The translations under genes were made by a program, and so were the position numbers. A DNA stretch of 64,000 bases from Microbacterium sp. LWO13-1.2 (GTDB lineage: Bacteria > Actinomycetota > Actinomycetes > Actinomycetales > Microbacteriaceae): positions 1,116,001 through 1,180,000 of the forward strand of contig NZ_CP151634.1 in assembly GCF_038397725.1 (NCBI RefSeq), written 5' to 3'. Positions within the stretch are counted from its first letter, which is position 1. Each line of letters begins with the position of its first letter. Below the pieces are notes generated by a model that worked only from the letters and a program-made list of their open reading frames with translations, was not told the DNA's origin and ran no database searches. Below, piece after piece: positions 47,039 to 55,335 of the stretch.

Positions 47039-48589
47039 ATGACGAGTACAAGACCCCACGCGCACGGCCTCGGCATGCGCATCACCGTGATCGTGCTCAG
47101 CCTGCTGCTGGCTGCAATGGTGATCCTCTATTTCGCCACCACCGGCCGGATCGCCGCCGGCGCTGCCGAACTCGCCGATGGCACGACCTCGGCGCAGGAG
47201 GGCTCCGCCCAGCTCGCGGCCGGTGCCGACGACCTCGCCGACGGTGCGGGCGACCTCGCCGAGGGCACCGAGAAGCTCTCGACGGGGGCGACCAACGCCC
47301 ACGTCGGATCGGAGAAGCTCAGCGCAGGCGCGGCGAACGCCGCGGCCGGGGCGGTGAACCTTGCTGCGGGGGCGGACACTCTCTCGATCGGCGCATCGAA
47401 CGCCCTCGCCGGGGCGGGGCGGCTCAGCGCCGGCGCGCAGTCTGCCCTGTCGGGTGCGCAGCAGCTGTCATCGGGCATGGCCCGAGCGGATGCCGGTGCA
47501 GCCACGGCGCTCTCGGGCGCGCAGCAGTTGTCAACGGGCATGATCACCGCAGACGCCGGGGCGCAGTCAGTGCTCGACGGCGCGACCAGGCTCGCTGCCG
47601 GTGTCGCCGGGGCTCACCAGTACTCGTCCGGCGTCCTCGCCAAGGCGTCGGAGTTCAGCACCGCGCTGTCGTCGAAGGTGACGCCGCAACTCCAGGGGCT
47701 CGCCGCAGAAGAGACCAGGGTCGCGCTCTCGAACGTCGCCGCAACGGCGCCGGGAAATGCGCAGACGCTCGCGGATTCGATCGCCGCGCTCGCTGCGGCC
47801 GATCCGAGCAACGCCCAGCTTCAGGAGCTCGCCAGGCTCGCTGCCGGTGTCGACCAGCAGGTCGACGCGCTGGCGGCACCGGCCGCGACAGCACCCGTGC
47901 TCGCTCAGGGCGTGATCGCGGCCTCGCAGGGCGCGCAGCAGCTGGTGGGTGGCGTGAACGCGATCGTCGCGGGCGACCCGACAAAGGGATGGCCCGGCAC
48001 GGTGGCCCTCGTCGATCCGGCAGCGGCTCCGGCGCTCGTGAAGGGTGCGCAAGCGCTGAAGGACGGCACATCGAAGCTCTCCGCCGGCGCGTCCACGCTC
48101 GCATCCGGATTGCAGCCGCTGAAGGATGGCACCGCGGGACTGGCGGGCGGTGCCTCCTCGCTTGCCGCTGGCTTGGAGACGCTCTCGACCGGCGCGATCT
48201 CGTTGCACGATGGCACCGCGAACCTCAGTTCCGGTGCAAGCCGACTCAACGACGGTGCGGCGTCCCTCGCAGAGGGCACTGCGACGCTGCACTCCGGCGC
48301 AGCCGGTCTCGTGTCCGGCCTCGATGCGCTGTCCGAGGGTGCGACGACGGTCGCGAAGGGAACCGACACCCTGGCTGCCGGGGGCGACAAGCTCGCCACC
48401 GGTGCGACCGGCCTCGCCGAGGGCAACGGTCTGATCGCCGAAGGAACCGGAACACTCGCCACGGCGACCGCTGGTGCCGCCCCGACGGTTCTCCCCTGGG
48501 CGCTCGGGATCGGACTCGTCGGACTCATCGCGCTCGGATTCTGGATCGGGCACCGCGTCAGTCACCGCAACCGTCTCGCAACGGCGTGA
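47039..48589 (+). CDS. heptad-repeat, two-helix anchored protein (YhgE/Pip-like repeats)
   Basis: 516 residues. An N-terminal transmembrane helix (about 13-33) and a C-terminal one (about 486-506) enclose ~450 residues made almost wholly of 7-residue units of the type L-A/S-x-G-A/T-x-x (for example LAAGADDLADGAGDLAEG), found in two blocks (about 42-190 and 335-475) with a less regular middle. The pattern is that of the extracellular repeats in YhgE/Pip proteins and some MMPL partners, but the ABC2-type membrane domain is missing. Probably a rod on the outer face of the membrane; role unknown. GGAG precedes the ATG. Confidence 0.75.
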   Translation: MTSTRPHAHGLGMRITVIVLSLLLAAMVILYFATTGRIAAGAAELADGTTSAQEGSAQLAAGADDLADGAGDLAEGTEKLSTGATNAHVGSEKLSAGAANAAAGAVNLAAGADTLSIGASNALAGAGRLSAGAQSALSGAQQLSSGMARADAGAATALSGAQQLSTGMITADAGAQSVLDGATRLAAGVAGAHQYSSGVLAKASEFSTALSSKVTPQLQGLAAEETRVALSNVAATAPGNAQTLADSIAALAAADPSNAQLQELARLAAGVDQQVDALAAPAATAPVLAQGVIAASQGAQQLVGGVNAIVAGDPTKGWPGTVALVDPAAAPALVKGAQALKDGTSKLSAGASTLASGLQPLKDGTAGLAGGASSLAAGLETLSTGAISLHDGTANLSSGASRLNDGAASLAEGTATLHSGAAGLVSGLDALSEGATTVAKGTDTLAAGGDKLATGATGLAEGNGLIAEGTGTLATATAGAAPTVLPWALGIGLVGLIALGFWIGHRVSHRNRLATA

Positions 48590-48619
48590 CGGCACCCGGA
48601 GCATCCGGGTTCCTGCCAG

Positions 48620-48659
48620 CCGCACTGCCGTTCCGAACCTTCTCGGGACGGCAGTGCGG
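48620..48659. terminator. bidirectional hairpin between the repeat protein and the metal transporter
   Basis: CCGCACTGCCGT and ACGGCAGTGCGG arms, with four to five more pairs inward (one G-U). It lies between convergent genes. Confidence 0.8.
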
Positions 48660-48661
48660 TC

Positions 48662-49516
48662 TCAGCTCCGTCGCGCCCGCACCAGGCGCTTCCCGATCAC
48701 GCCCTGCCGCGGACTGAACAGGTAGACGAGGCCGAACACGACACCCTGCACGACCACGACGAGCCCGCCGGAGGCGGCATCGATCCAGTAGCTGAGGTAG
48801 ATGCCGATGACGCTGGACACCGCCGACATGATCGGCGCGATCACCAGCATCCGCCCGAACCTGTCGGTGAGCAGATAAGCCGTCGCTCCGGGGATGATGA
48901 GCATCGCCACGACCAGCACCACGCCGACGACCTGCAGAGCGACGACGGAGGTGAGCGCCAGGACGCCGAGGAGGAGGGCGCCGAGCATGCGCGGGGAGAG
49001 ACCGATTGCGAACGCGTGCGTGGGGTCGAACGCGTAGAGCGTCAGGTCGCGTCGCTTCACGATGAGCACGGTGAATGCGATCGCCGCCAGGATGCTGATC
49101 TGCACGAGGTCCGAGACCGAGACGCCGAGGATGTTCCCGAAGATGATGTGGTTCAGGTCGGTCTGGCTCGGCGTGACCGAGATCAGGACCAGTCCCAGGG
49201 CGAACAGGGTCGTGAAGACGATGCCGATCGCGGCATCCTCCTTGATCCTGCTCGTGCCGCGGATGAGCCCGATCAGCGCGACCGCGAGGAACCCGAAGAC
49301 GAGGGCGCCGAGCGCGAAGGGCGCGCCGAAGATGTAGGCGAGCACGACGCCGGGCAGCACCGAGTGCGAGACGGCGTCGCCCATCAGCGACCACCCGACG
49401 AGAACCAGCCAGCACGAGAGGAGCGCGCACACGATGGCGGCGATCACCGTGGTGGCCAGGGCGCGCACCATGAAGTCGTACTGCAGCGGTTCGAAGATGA
49501 GATCGAGGATGCTCAT
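48662..49516 (-). CDS. manganese/zinc ABC transporter permease
   Basis: Membrane permease of the ABC-3 (MntB/ZnuB) family, 284 residues, about eight helices. Typical blocks are SLMGDAVSHSVLPGVVLAY near 43-61, the SRIKEDAAIGIVFT loop, and VGVVLVVAMLIIPGATAYLLTDRF near 190-213. The ATG overlaps the ATPase stop (ATGA). Metal preference follows from the putative MntR-type operator before the operon, favouring Mn2+, with Zn2+ not excluded. Confidence 0.92.
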   Translation of the reverse strand: MSILDLIFEPLQYDFMVRALATTVIAAIVCALLSCWLVLVGWSLMGDAVSHSVLPGVVLAYIFGAPFALGALVFGFLAVALIGLIRGTSRIKEDAAIGIVFTTLFALGLVLISVTPSQTDLNHIIFGNILGVSVSDLVQISILAAIAFTVLIVKRRDLTLYAFDPTHAFAIGLSPRMLGALLLGVLALTSVVALQVVGVVLVVAMLIIPGATAYLLTDRFGRMLVIAPIMSAVSSVIGIYLSYWIDAASGGLVVVVQGVVFGLVYLFSPRQGVIGKRLVRARRS

Positions 49517-50256
49517 GCGGACCCCTCCTCGGGCGTAGGGTCCTCGAGCCCGAAGGCGCGAGCGAGATTCGCGGGCCGAAGGGCCTCCTCGACGGGGCCG
49601 TGCATGATCACGCGATGCAGCAGCAGCACCGCCTCATCGGCGAGAGACGGAAGCGCGTGCAGGTCGTGCGTCGAGACGAAGACCGTCTGCCCGGAAGCGG
49701 CGAGCTCGCGCAGGAGTCGCACGATCGTCGCCTCCGACCTCTTGTCGACGCCGGCGAACGGTTCGTCGAGCAGCAGGATGTCCGCCCCCTGGGCGATGCC
49801 GCGGGCGACGAACGCGCGCTTGCGCTGCCCGCCGGAGAGCTGACCGATCTGGCGATCCGCTAACGCCGTCAACTCGACCCTCTCGAGAGCCTCATCCACC
49901 GCGACGCGGTCGGAAGGCCTCGTTCGGCGCGTGAATCCCTGGCGTCCGTACCGTCCCATCATCACCACGTCGCGGACGGAGACGGGGAAGGCCCAGTCGA
50001 CGTCTTCGCTCTGCGGAACGTATCCGATCAGTCCGCGCCGGCGTGCGGCGGCGGCGTCGACCCCGTCGAGAAGGACGCTCCCGGTGCTCGGCCGGACCAT
50101 GCCGACGATCGTCTTGAAGAGCGTGGACTTGCCCGATCCGTTCATGCCGATGAGACCGGTGACGCGTCCGGCCTCGACGGTCAGCGACACGTCGTCGAGG
50201 GCGAGGACATCGCCGTAGCGGACGGTCGTGCCGCGCACCTCGATCGCCGCGGTCAT
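49513..50256 (-). CDS. manganese/zinc ABC transporter ATP-binding protein
   Basis: 247 residues: Walker A GMNGSGKST near residue 37, signature LSGGQRKRAFVARGIAQGADILLLDEPFAGVD, and the H-loop in VFVSTHDLHAL. The GYVPQSEDVDWAFPVSVRDVVMMGRYG Q-loop stretch is characteristic of MntA/SitB-type ATPases. ATGA overlaps at both ends couple it to the binding protein and permease. Confidence 0.93.
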   Translation of the reverse strand: MTAAIEVRGTTVRYGDVLALDDVSLTVEAGRVTGLIGMNGSGKSTLFKTIVGMVRPSTGSVLLDGVDAAAARRRGLIGYVPQSEDVDWAFPVSVRDVVMMGRYGRQGFTRRTRPSDRVAVDEALERVELTALADRQIGQLSGGQRKRAFVARGIAQGADILLLDEPFAGVDKRSEATIVRLLRELAASGQTVFVSTHDLHALPSLADEAVLLLHRVIMHGPVEEALRPANLARAFGLEDPTPEEGSA

Positions 50257-51176
50257 GGGGTGCGTCCCGTCAGGGCGTCGATGATGGTCTTCGCGTCGTG
50301 CCGGATCAGATCGAGGTAGGTCGGAACCGGGCCGTCCGGCTCGGAGAGCGAATCGACGTAGAGCGTGCCGCCGAATTCGGCGCCGGTGGCTTCGACCACC
50401 TGTCGCATCGGCTTGTCGGACACCGTGGACTCGCAGAACACCGCCGGGACGTCGTTCTTCTTCACGAACTCGATCGTTCCGGCGATCTGCTGCGGCGTCG
50501 CCTGCTGCTCGGCGTTCACCGCCCAGATGTACGCCTCGGTCAGTCCGGCATCGCGGGCGAGGTAGGAGAATGCCCCCTCGCAGGTCACCAGCGCGCGCTC
50601 TTTCTCCGGGAGCGCCGAGAGCTCACTGACCAGCTGGTCCTGAACCTCCTGCACCTGCGCCTTGTACTTCTCGGCGTTGGCGGCGAAGTCCTCGGCGTGC
50701 GCTGGATCGAGTTCGCTGAACGCCTCGGCCATGTTGTCGGCGTAGAGCTGCACATTCACCGGGCTCATCCACGCGTGCGGGTTGGGCTTTCCTTCGTAGG
50801 TGTCCTCGGCGATGTCGATCACGTCGACACCGTCCGACACGACGACGTGCGGCACGTCGACGGACTCGACGAACTGACCGAACCACACCTCGAGATTCAG
50901 CCCGTTGTCGAGGATCAGGTCGGCGTCGGTGGCCTTGCGGATATCGCCGGGCGTCGGCTCGTATCCGTGGATCTCCGCGCCCGGCTTGGTGATCGACTCC
51001 ACGACCAGGTGATCACCGGCGACGTTCTCGGCGATGTCGGCGAGCACGGTGAACGTCGTCAGGACGACAGGCCGCCCATCGCCTTCGTCGGGTTGGCTGG
51101 TTCCGCAGCCCGTCAGGCCGAGAGCGCTCAACGCAGCGACGACGGCAGTCACACGACGGACCAAATTTTTAGGCAC
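50253..51176 (-). CDS. metal-binding lipoprotein of the Mn/Zn ABC transporter
   Basis: Cluster-9 (PsaA/MntC-type) substrate-binding lipoprotein, 307 residues. Signal peptide with lipobox LTGC (Cys24). Metal-site candidates in the expected order are His in AEIHGYEPTP, His in PNPHAWMSP, Glu in TCEGAFSYLA and Asp in YVDSLSEPDGP. The absence of a His-rich loop favours Mn over Zn. The start is GTG 51176 with TATGTT (51188-51183) six bases upstream, a leaderless arrangement; the open frame further upstream is antisense to the clpP promoter region. First gene of the operon, divergent from the ClpP pair. Confidence 0.92.
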   Translation of the reverse strand: MPKNLVRRVTAVVAALSALGLTGCGTSQPDEGDGRPVVLTTFTVLADIAENVAGDHLVVESITKPGAEIHGYEPTPGDIRKATDADLILDNGLNLEVWFGQFVESVDVPHVVVSDGVDVIDIAEDTYEGKPNPHAWMSPVNVQLYADNMAEAFSELDPAHAEDFAANAEKYKAQVQEVQDQLVSELSALPEKERALVTCEGAFSYLARDAGLTEAYIWAVNAEQQATPQQIAGTIEFVKKNDVPAVFCESTVSDKPMRQVVEATGAEFGGTLYVDSLSEPDGPVPTYLDLIRHDAKTIIDALTGRTP

Positions 51177-51184
51177 ACCGAAAA
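51167..51184. promoter_or_regulatory. candidate MntR/DtxR-type operator overlapping the start codon
   Basis: TTTTAGG-CACA-CCGAAAA, inverted repeat with one mismatch in seven. It covers the GTG start (51176-51174) and the end of the TATGTT extended -10 (51188-51183, with TG one base upstream). Its shape resembles DtxR-family metalloregulator sites. Confidence 0.5.
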
Positions 51185-51212
51185 CATACCAGTGGTTGCC
51201 CTGCTCGAGGTC

Positions 51213-51246
51213 GGACTGCTCAGGGCAGAACAGCTCAGAGCAGATT
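51213..51246. promoter_or_regulatory. two overlapping copies of the Clp-regulator palindrome
   Basis: GGACTGCTCAGGGCAGAAC (51213-51231) and GAACAGCTCAGAGCAGATT (51228-51246) match the perfect palindrome at 53041-53059 in 16 and 14 of 19 positions. They end 38 bases before the first clpP-like gene. Confidence 0.6.
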
Positions 51247-51284
51247 CCGCCCCGCGCCTCAGCATGGGCACGCACGATGGGGGC

Positions 51285-51929
51285 ATGAGCGAAGAGAATC
51301 CCATCCCGCAGTTCGGCCCCGAAGCGCGCCGCGCCCTGTTCCACGAACGCGTGCTCGTGCTCGACGGCGTGCTCGACGACGACAACGGCACACTGCTGAT
51401 GACGCAGTTGCTCGCGCTCGCCGCAGAGGATGCCGTCACCGACATCGCCCTCTGGATCCACTCGCCCGGCGGCTCCGTGCCGTCGATGCTCGCGATCCGC
51501 GACATCATGCGGCTCATCCCCAACGACGTCGCCACCCTCGCCCTCGGCCTCGCCTGCAGCGCGGGGCAGTTCCTGCTCTCGGCAGGAACCCCGGGCAAGC
51601 GGCGGGCGCTGCCGCACGCGCGGATCCTCATGCACCAGGGATCGGCGGGCATCGGCGGCTCCGCGGTCGAGATCGAGGCGCAGGCCGACGATCTGCGGCA
51701 CATGCGCGACACCGTCCTCGGCCTGATCGCCGGCGACACGGGTCAGCCGCTCGAGCGCATCTTCGAGGACTCCCTGCACGACCGCTGGTACACCGCCGGC
51801 CAGGCGCAGGAGTACGGCTTCATCGACGAGATCGTCACGTCGATCGGAGACGTCATGCCGCGCCGACGCGCGCGGGTCGGACTGGGAACGGATGCCGCGG
51901 CATCCGCCCCGAAAGGAGCGAAGTCATGA
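51285..51929 (+). CDS. accessory ClpP-family serine protease subunit (catalytic)
   Basis: ATP-dependent Clp protease proteolytic subunit, 214 residues, with the triad Ser92 (GLACSAGQFLL), His117 (ARILMHQGSAG) and Asp166 (HDRWYTAGQA). IHSPGGSV near 59-66 is the oxyanion/handle region. The ATG at 51285 is used; an ATG seven codons earlier is possible. It overlaps the next clpP gene by ATGA. No clpX or tig gene is adjacent, so this is not the housekeeping clpP1P2 locus; it resembles the clpP3-clpP4 type pair of Streptomyces with its regulator. Confidence 0.9.
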   Translation: MSEENPIPQFGPEARRALFHERVLVLDGVLDDDNGTLLMTQLLALAAEDAVTDIALWIHSPGGSVPSMLAIRDIMRLIPNDVATLALGLACSAGQFLLSAGTPGKRRALPHARILMHQGSAGIGGSAVEIEAQADDLRHMRDTVLGLIAGDTGQPLERIFEDSLHDRWYTAGQAQEYGFIDEIVTSIGDVMPRRRARVGLGTDAAASAPKGAKS

Positions 51930-52522
51930 GCAGCTACACGATTCCGAACGTCATCGCCCAGCATCCGCGTGGTGAGCGCATCATGGACGTGTACTCGCAC
52001 CTCCTCGCCGAGCGGGTCATCTATCTCGGCACCGGCATCGACGCCGGGGTCGCGAACGCGCTGATCGCCCAACTGCTGCACCTCGATGCCGACAGTCCTG
52101 AGTCCGGCATCCAGTTCTACATCAACAGCGAGGGCGGCGATCCCGGCGCGGCTCTCGCGATCTACGACACGATGCAGCACATCCGCCCGGCGATCGCGAC
52201 GACGTGCGTGGGTCAGGCGATCGGGCCGGCGGCGCTGCTCGTGGCCTCGGGCGCGCCCGGTCAACGAGCGGCTCTCGCCCACGCCAGGATCGTGCTGCAC
52301 CAGCCGGCCGGTCAGTCGCGGGGCGCGATCCCCGACCTCATCCTCGCGGCCGACGAGGTGGTGCGGGTGCGCGCCGACATGGAGGAGATCCTGGCCAGGC
52401 ACAGTGGTCGCTCGCTCGCAGAATTGCGCGCCGACACCGATCGCGACCGGGTGTTCGCCGCAGCCGCGGCCCTCGACTACGGACTGATCGACAGCGTGCT
52501 GGGGGAGCGGACCGTGCCCTGA
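51926..52522 (+). CDS. ClpP-like subunit lacking the catalytic serine
   Basis: 198 residues, ClpP fold intact (INSEGGDPGAALAIYDTM, LAHARIVLHQPAGQSRG). Aligned on the fixed 11-residue distance to PGKR/PGQR and the 25-residue distance to the active-site histidine, the nucleophile position is Gly100 (CVGQAIGPAALL instead of GQAASxxA). His125 and Asp174 (TDRDRVF) are kept. It is therefore probably inactive itself and a structural partner of the upstream ClpP, comparable to ClpR subunits. Translationally coupled to it by ATGA. Confidence 0.88.
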   Translation: MSSYTIPNVIAQHPRGERIMDVYSHLLAERVIYLGTGIDAGVANALIAQLLHLDADSPESGIQFYINSEGGDPGAALAIYDTMQHIRPAIATTCVGQAIGPAALLVASGAPGQRAALAHARIVLHQPAGQSRGAIPDLILAADEVVRVRADMEEILARHSGRSLAELRADTDRDRVFAAAAALDYGLIDSVLGERTVP

Positions 52523-52663
52523 ACCGTGCGGCAGCGGTGCCATCTGCATGACCGGATCACGGATGCAGGACGAAAACCCCTGATTCGGGCTGGCCCAGCT
52601 GCATCGGTCCTGCAAGTCGCACGGCAGCGAGCGGATGCTCGACCCAGGTGCCGCGGCCTGAAG

Positions 52664-53002
52664 TCAGGCGGCGAGAGCGAAGGCCGCGCGGCCGGCCGAG
52701 ACGGCGACGGATGCCGTCGTCGAGCGCAGCTCGTCGGCCACGGCACTGGTCAGCTCGATGAGCGAGGTCTCCAGCGCCCCGCTGATCGCGGCGATCATCT
52801 CGCTCGACGGCTCCTTCAGCCCGCGCTCGACCTCGGAGAGGTACTGCGGCGAGACGCCGGCCTTCTCGGCGGTCTCGGTGAGGGTCTCTTCACGGTCGTG
52901 GCGACGGCGGCGCAATTGGTCGCCGAGCAGTTGGCGCCAGAGCGGCTCGGGGTCGGTCGCCTTCGGGCGGGGATTGCGCGGGAGATGCAGGAGCTCGGCC
53001 AT
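52664..53002 (-). CDS. XRE-family ClgR/PopR-like regulator
   Basis: A 112-residue single-domain regulator. Helix-turn-helix spans about residues 25-80 (LGDQLRRRRHDREETLTETA, VSPQYLSEVERGLKEPSSEM), with the C-terminal segment ending in AAFALAA, hydrophobic like the ClpP-recognised Ala-Ala tails of ClgR and PopR. It lies just beyond the ClpP pair on the opposite strand, and the same palindrome stands before both. Leaderless start: TACGGT (53013-53008) five bases before the ATG. Inferred to activate or repress the clpP pair, with feedback through degradation of its own tail. Confidence 0.85.
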   Translation of the reverse strand: MAELLHLPRNPRPKATDPEPLWRQLLGDQLRRRRHDREETLTETAEKAGVSPQYLSEVERGLKEPSSEMIAAISGALETSLIELTSAVADELRSTTASVAVSAGRAAFALAA

Positions 53003-53040
53003 GCCTCACCGTAACTCCGCGCCCGCCGTCGGCTCCAGTG

Positions 53041-53059
53041 GTTCTGCTCAGAGCAGAAC
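53041..53059. promoter_or_regulatory. perfect 19-base palindrome, Clp-regulator operator
   Basis: GTTCTGCTCAGAGCAGAAC, odd-length palindrome around the central A, 39 bases upstream of the XRE regulator. The core TGCT-CA-GAGCA has the layout of the corynebacterial ClgR site (CGCY-N-A-N-RGCG, recalled). Confidence 0.75.
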
Positions 53060-53214
53060 GCCGGCGTCTCGCGTTCGCAACTCAGGAGATTCTTCCGGTT
53101 CTGCTGTCGTCCCGGCCGGAGACCCGTGGATTTCCGCGGGCGGTCGGATGCACCGCCCCGAAGATTCCTGAATTGCGAACCGCTCAGCGGCGCGCACCAG
53201 TCAGACGAACAGGC

Positions 53215-54087
53215 TCAGGCTTCGGTCTTCGTCGATGCCTGGTCGGCATCCGTTGCCGCCCAGCTGGCGAGCATCTTCAGCTTCTCCTCCGAGGGCGTTC
53301 CCGGCTCGGCCGTGTACGTCGACAGGTGCAAGCCCGGGTCGGCGGGGAGCTCGAACGCCTCGTACACGATCTCGAGTTCACCGACGATCGGATGCCGGAG
53401 CCGCTTCACCCCGCTGCGGTGATAGCGCACATTGTGCGCGGCCCACAGCGTCCGGAATCGCTCGCTGCGCGTCGAGAGCTCTCCGACGAGGTCGCTGAAC
53501 CTTCGGTCGTAGGGGTTGCGCCCGGCTTCGCCGCGCATCGCCGCGACGAGGTCCTGGGTGACCTGCTCCCAGTCGACGTAGAAGTCTTGCGCGGCCGGAT
53601 TCAAGAAGGCGAAACGCGCACTGTTCGGCACCGGCTCGGTGAAAACCGGGGCGTACAGGGCGCGGCCGAGAGTATTCGCGCCGAGATACTCGAAGTAGTT
53701 GTTGCGCACCAGCGCAGGAGCGCCGGTCATCGCGTCGAGCAGTCGCTGGATGCTGGGGCGGATCGACTGAGCCTTCTTCCGCGGCTTCCGTGCGATCGGC
53801 GAGGCGTTCGCGGCGCGGGAGAGATCGAACAGGTGCGCCGTCTCGGCGTCGTCGAGCTGGAGAGCTCTGGCGAGGGCCTCCAGCACGCTGTCGGACACTC
53901 CGGAGAGATCGCCGCGCTCGAGGCGGGTGTAGTAGTCCACGCTGACCCCGGCGAGCAGTGAGACTTCTTCGCGGCGCAGGCCCGGTACGCGGCGGTTGCC
54001 GCCGTACGCGGGAAGTCCGGCCTGATCGGGGGTGAGGCGTGCGCGCCTCGTGGAGAGGAATTCACGCACCTCGCTACGGGTGTCCAT
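53215..54087 (-). CDS. XRE-family regulator with MmyB-type ligand-binding domain
   Basis: 290 residues. N-terminal helix-turn-helix (YGGNRRVPGLRREEVSLLAGVSVDYYTRLERG at about 28-59, followed by SDSVLEALARALQLDDAE) and a C-terminal MmyB-like, PAS-related domain (ALVRNNYFEYLGANTLGRALY; RFSDLVGELSTRSERFRTLWAAHNV; ELEIVYEAFELPADPGLHLSTY), which binds fatty-acid-like ligands in the family's studied members. Leaderless: TAGCGT (54099-54094) ends six bases before the ATG. Divergent from an alcohol dehydrogenase it probably regulates. Confidence 0.92.
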   Translation of the reverse strand: MDTRSEVREFLSTRRARLTPDQAGLPAYGGNRRVPGLRREEVSLLAGVSVDYYTRLERGDLSGVSDSVLEALARALQLDDAETAHLFDLSRAANASPIARKPRKKAQSIRPSIQRLLDAMTGAPALVRNNYFEYLGANTLGRALYAPVFTEPVPNSARFAFLNPAAQDFYVDWEQVTQDLVAAMRGEAGRNPYDRRFSDLVGELSTRSERFRTLWAAHNVRYHRSGVKRLRHPIVGELEIVYEAFELPADPGLHLSTYTAEPGTPSEEKLKMLASWAATDADQASTKTEA

Positions 54088-54280
54088 GCCCCGACGCTAC
54101 GCCGTTGCGACGTAAGAAGGGAGGTTCTGCCGGTACCAGGGTCTGCGGAGGCTGAAGCCCGGCCGGACAGGGGTTCCGACAGGCCCTCCCTTCTCGGCCA
54201 GGGCGCACCCACACTGGAGAAATGACGATCTCGGCGAGCACCGACCCGACGATCGAACAAGAACAACAGAAGGAGCACAC

Positions 54281-55300
54281 ATGCGCGGAGTAGTCATGCA
54301 CGGACCCGGTGATGTCCGGGTTGAAGAACGTGAGAAGCCGACGATCACCAGGCCGACGGATGCCGTCATCAAGATCGCCGCAACCTGCATCTGCGGGTCC
54401 GACCTCTGGCCCTACCGCGGTGCTGACGCCGTCGACGCGACGCCGATGGGGCACGAGTACGTCGGAGTCGTCGAGGAGGTCGGCGCGGAGGTGAAGAACG
54501 TGAAGGTCGGCGATTTCGTCGTGGGGTCGTTCATGGCATCCGACAACACGTGTGAGATCTGCCAGGCGGGCTACCAGTCCCGTTGCGTACATGTCGTGCC
54601 GATGGGGAAGTACGGGACGCAGGCCGAGTACACCCTCGTTCCGCACGCCGACGGCACGCTCGTCGCGACGCCCGGTCAGCCCGATGCCGATCTGATCCCG
54701 GCGCTGCTCGCGGCATCCGATGTGCTCGGCACAGGCTGGTTCGCCGCCGTCGCGGCCGAGGCCGGTCCCGGCAAGACCGTCGCCGTCGTGGGTGACGGAG
54801 CGGTCGGGCTGCTCGGCGTCCTCGCGGCCAAACAGCTCGGCGCCGAGCGCATCATCGCCATGAGCCGTCACGACGACCGCCAGGAGCTGGCGCGGACGTT
54901 CGGGGCCACGGACATCGTCGAAGAGCGCGGAGACGAGGGCGTCGCGAGGATCAAAGAGCTCACGAACGGGCTCGGCGCCCACTCGGTGATAGAGGCCGTC
55001 GGTACGCAGGAGTCGATGATGCAGGCCATCCGTTCGACCCGCGCCGGCGGACATGTCGGATACGTGGGCGTCGCGCACGAGGTCGCTCTGCCGGGCGAGG
55101 AGTTGTTCTTCTCCGGCGTGCACCTGCATGGTGGTCCCGCGCCGGTGCGGCGGTTCCTGCCGGAACTTATTCAGCTCATCTGGGATCGGAAGATCGACCC
55201 TGGCACCGTGTTCGACCTGACGTTGCCGCTCGCGGACGCAGCCGAGGGCTATCGGGCCATGGACGAGCGTCGAGCCACGAAGGTGCTGCTCACGGTGTGA
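54281..55300 (+). CDS. zinc-dependent medium-chain alcohol dehydrogenase
   Basis: 339 residues of the MDR superfamily: catalytic-zinc region CICGSDLWPYRG and MGHEYVGVVEEVG, a structural-zinc-like loop reduced to TCEICQAGYQSRC (three cysteines visible), and the dinucleotide fold VAVVGDGAVGLLGVLAAK. AGAAGGAGCACAC precedes the ATG. Divergent from an MmyB-type regulator. Substrate unknown; such regulator-dehydrogenase pairs usually handle aldehydes, quinones or alcohols. Confidence 0.9.
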   Translation: MRGVVMHGPGDVRVEEREKPTITRPTDAVIKIAATCICGSDLWPYRGADAVDATPMGHEYVGVVEEVGAEVKNVKVGDFVVGSFMASDNTCEICQAGYQSRCVHVVPMGKYGTQAEYTLVPHADGTLVATPGQPDADLIPALLAASDVLGTGWFAAVAAEAGPGKTVAVVGDGAVGLLGVLAAKQLGAERIIAMSRHDDRQELARTFGATDIVEERGDEGVARIKELTNGLGAHSVIEAVGTQESMMQAIRSTRAGGHVGYVGVAHEVALPGEELFFSGVHLHGGPAPVRRFLPELIQLIWDRKIDPGTVFDLTLPLADAAEGYRAMDERRATKVLLTV

Positions 55301-55335
55301 CCTGGAGTGCTCGCCACCGCCGGTAGCCTCGCATC

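Noticed and set aside
52523..52663. Small gene between the ClpP pair and the XRE regulator
   Set aside because: No start with a ribosome site or leaderless hexamer leads a frame of convincing composition.
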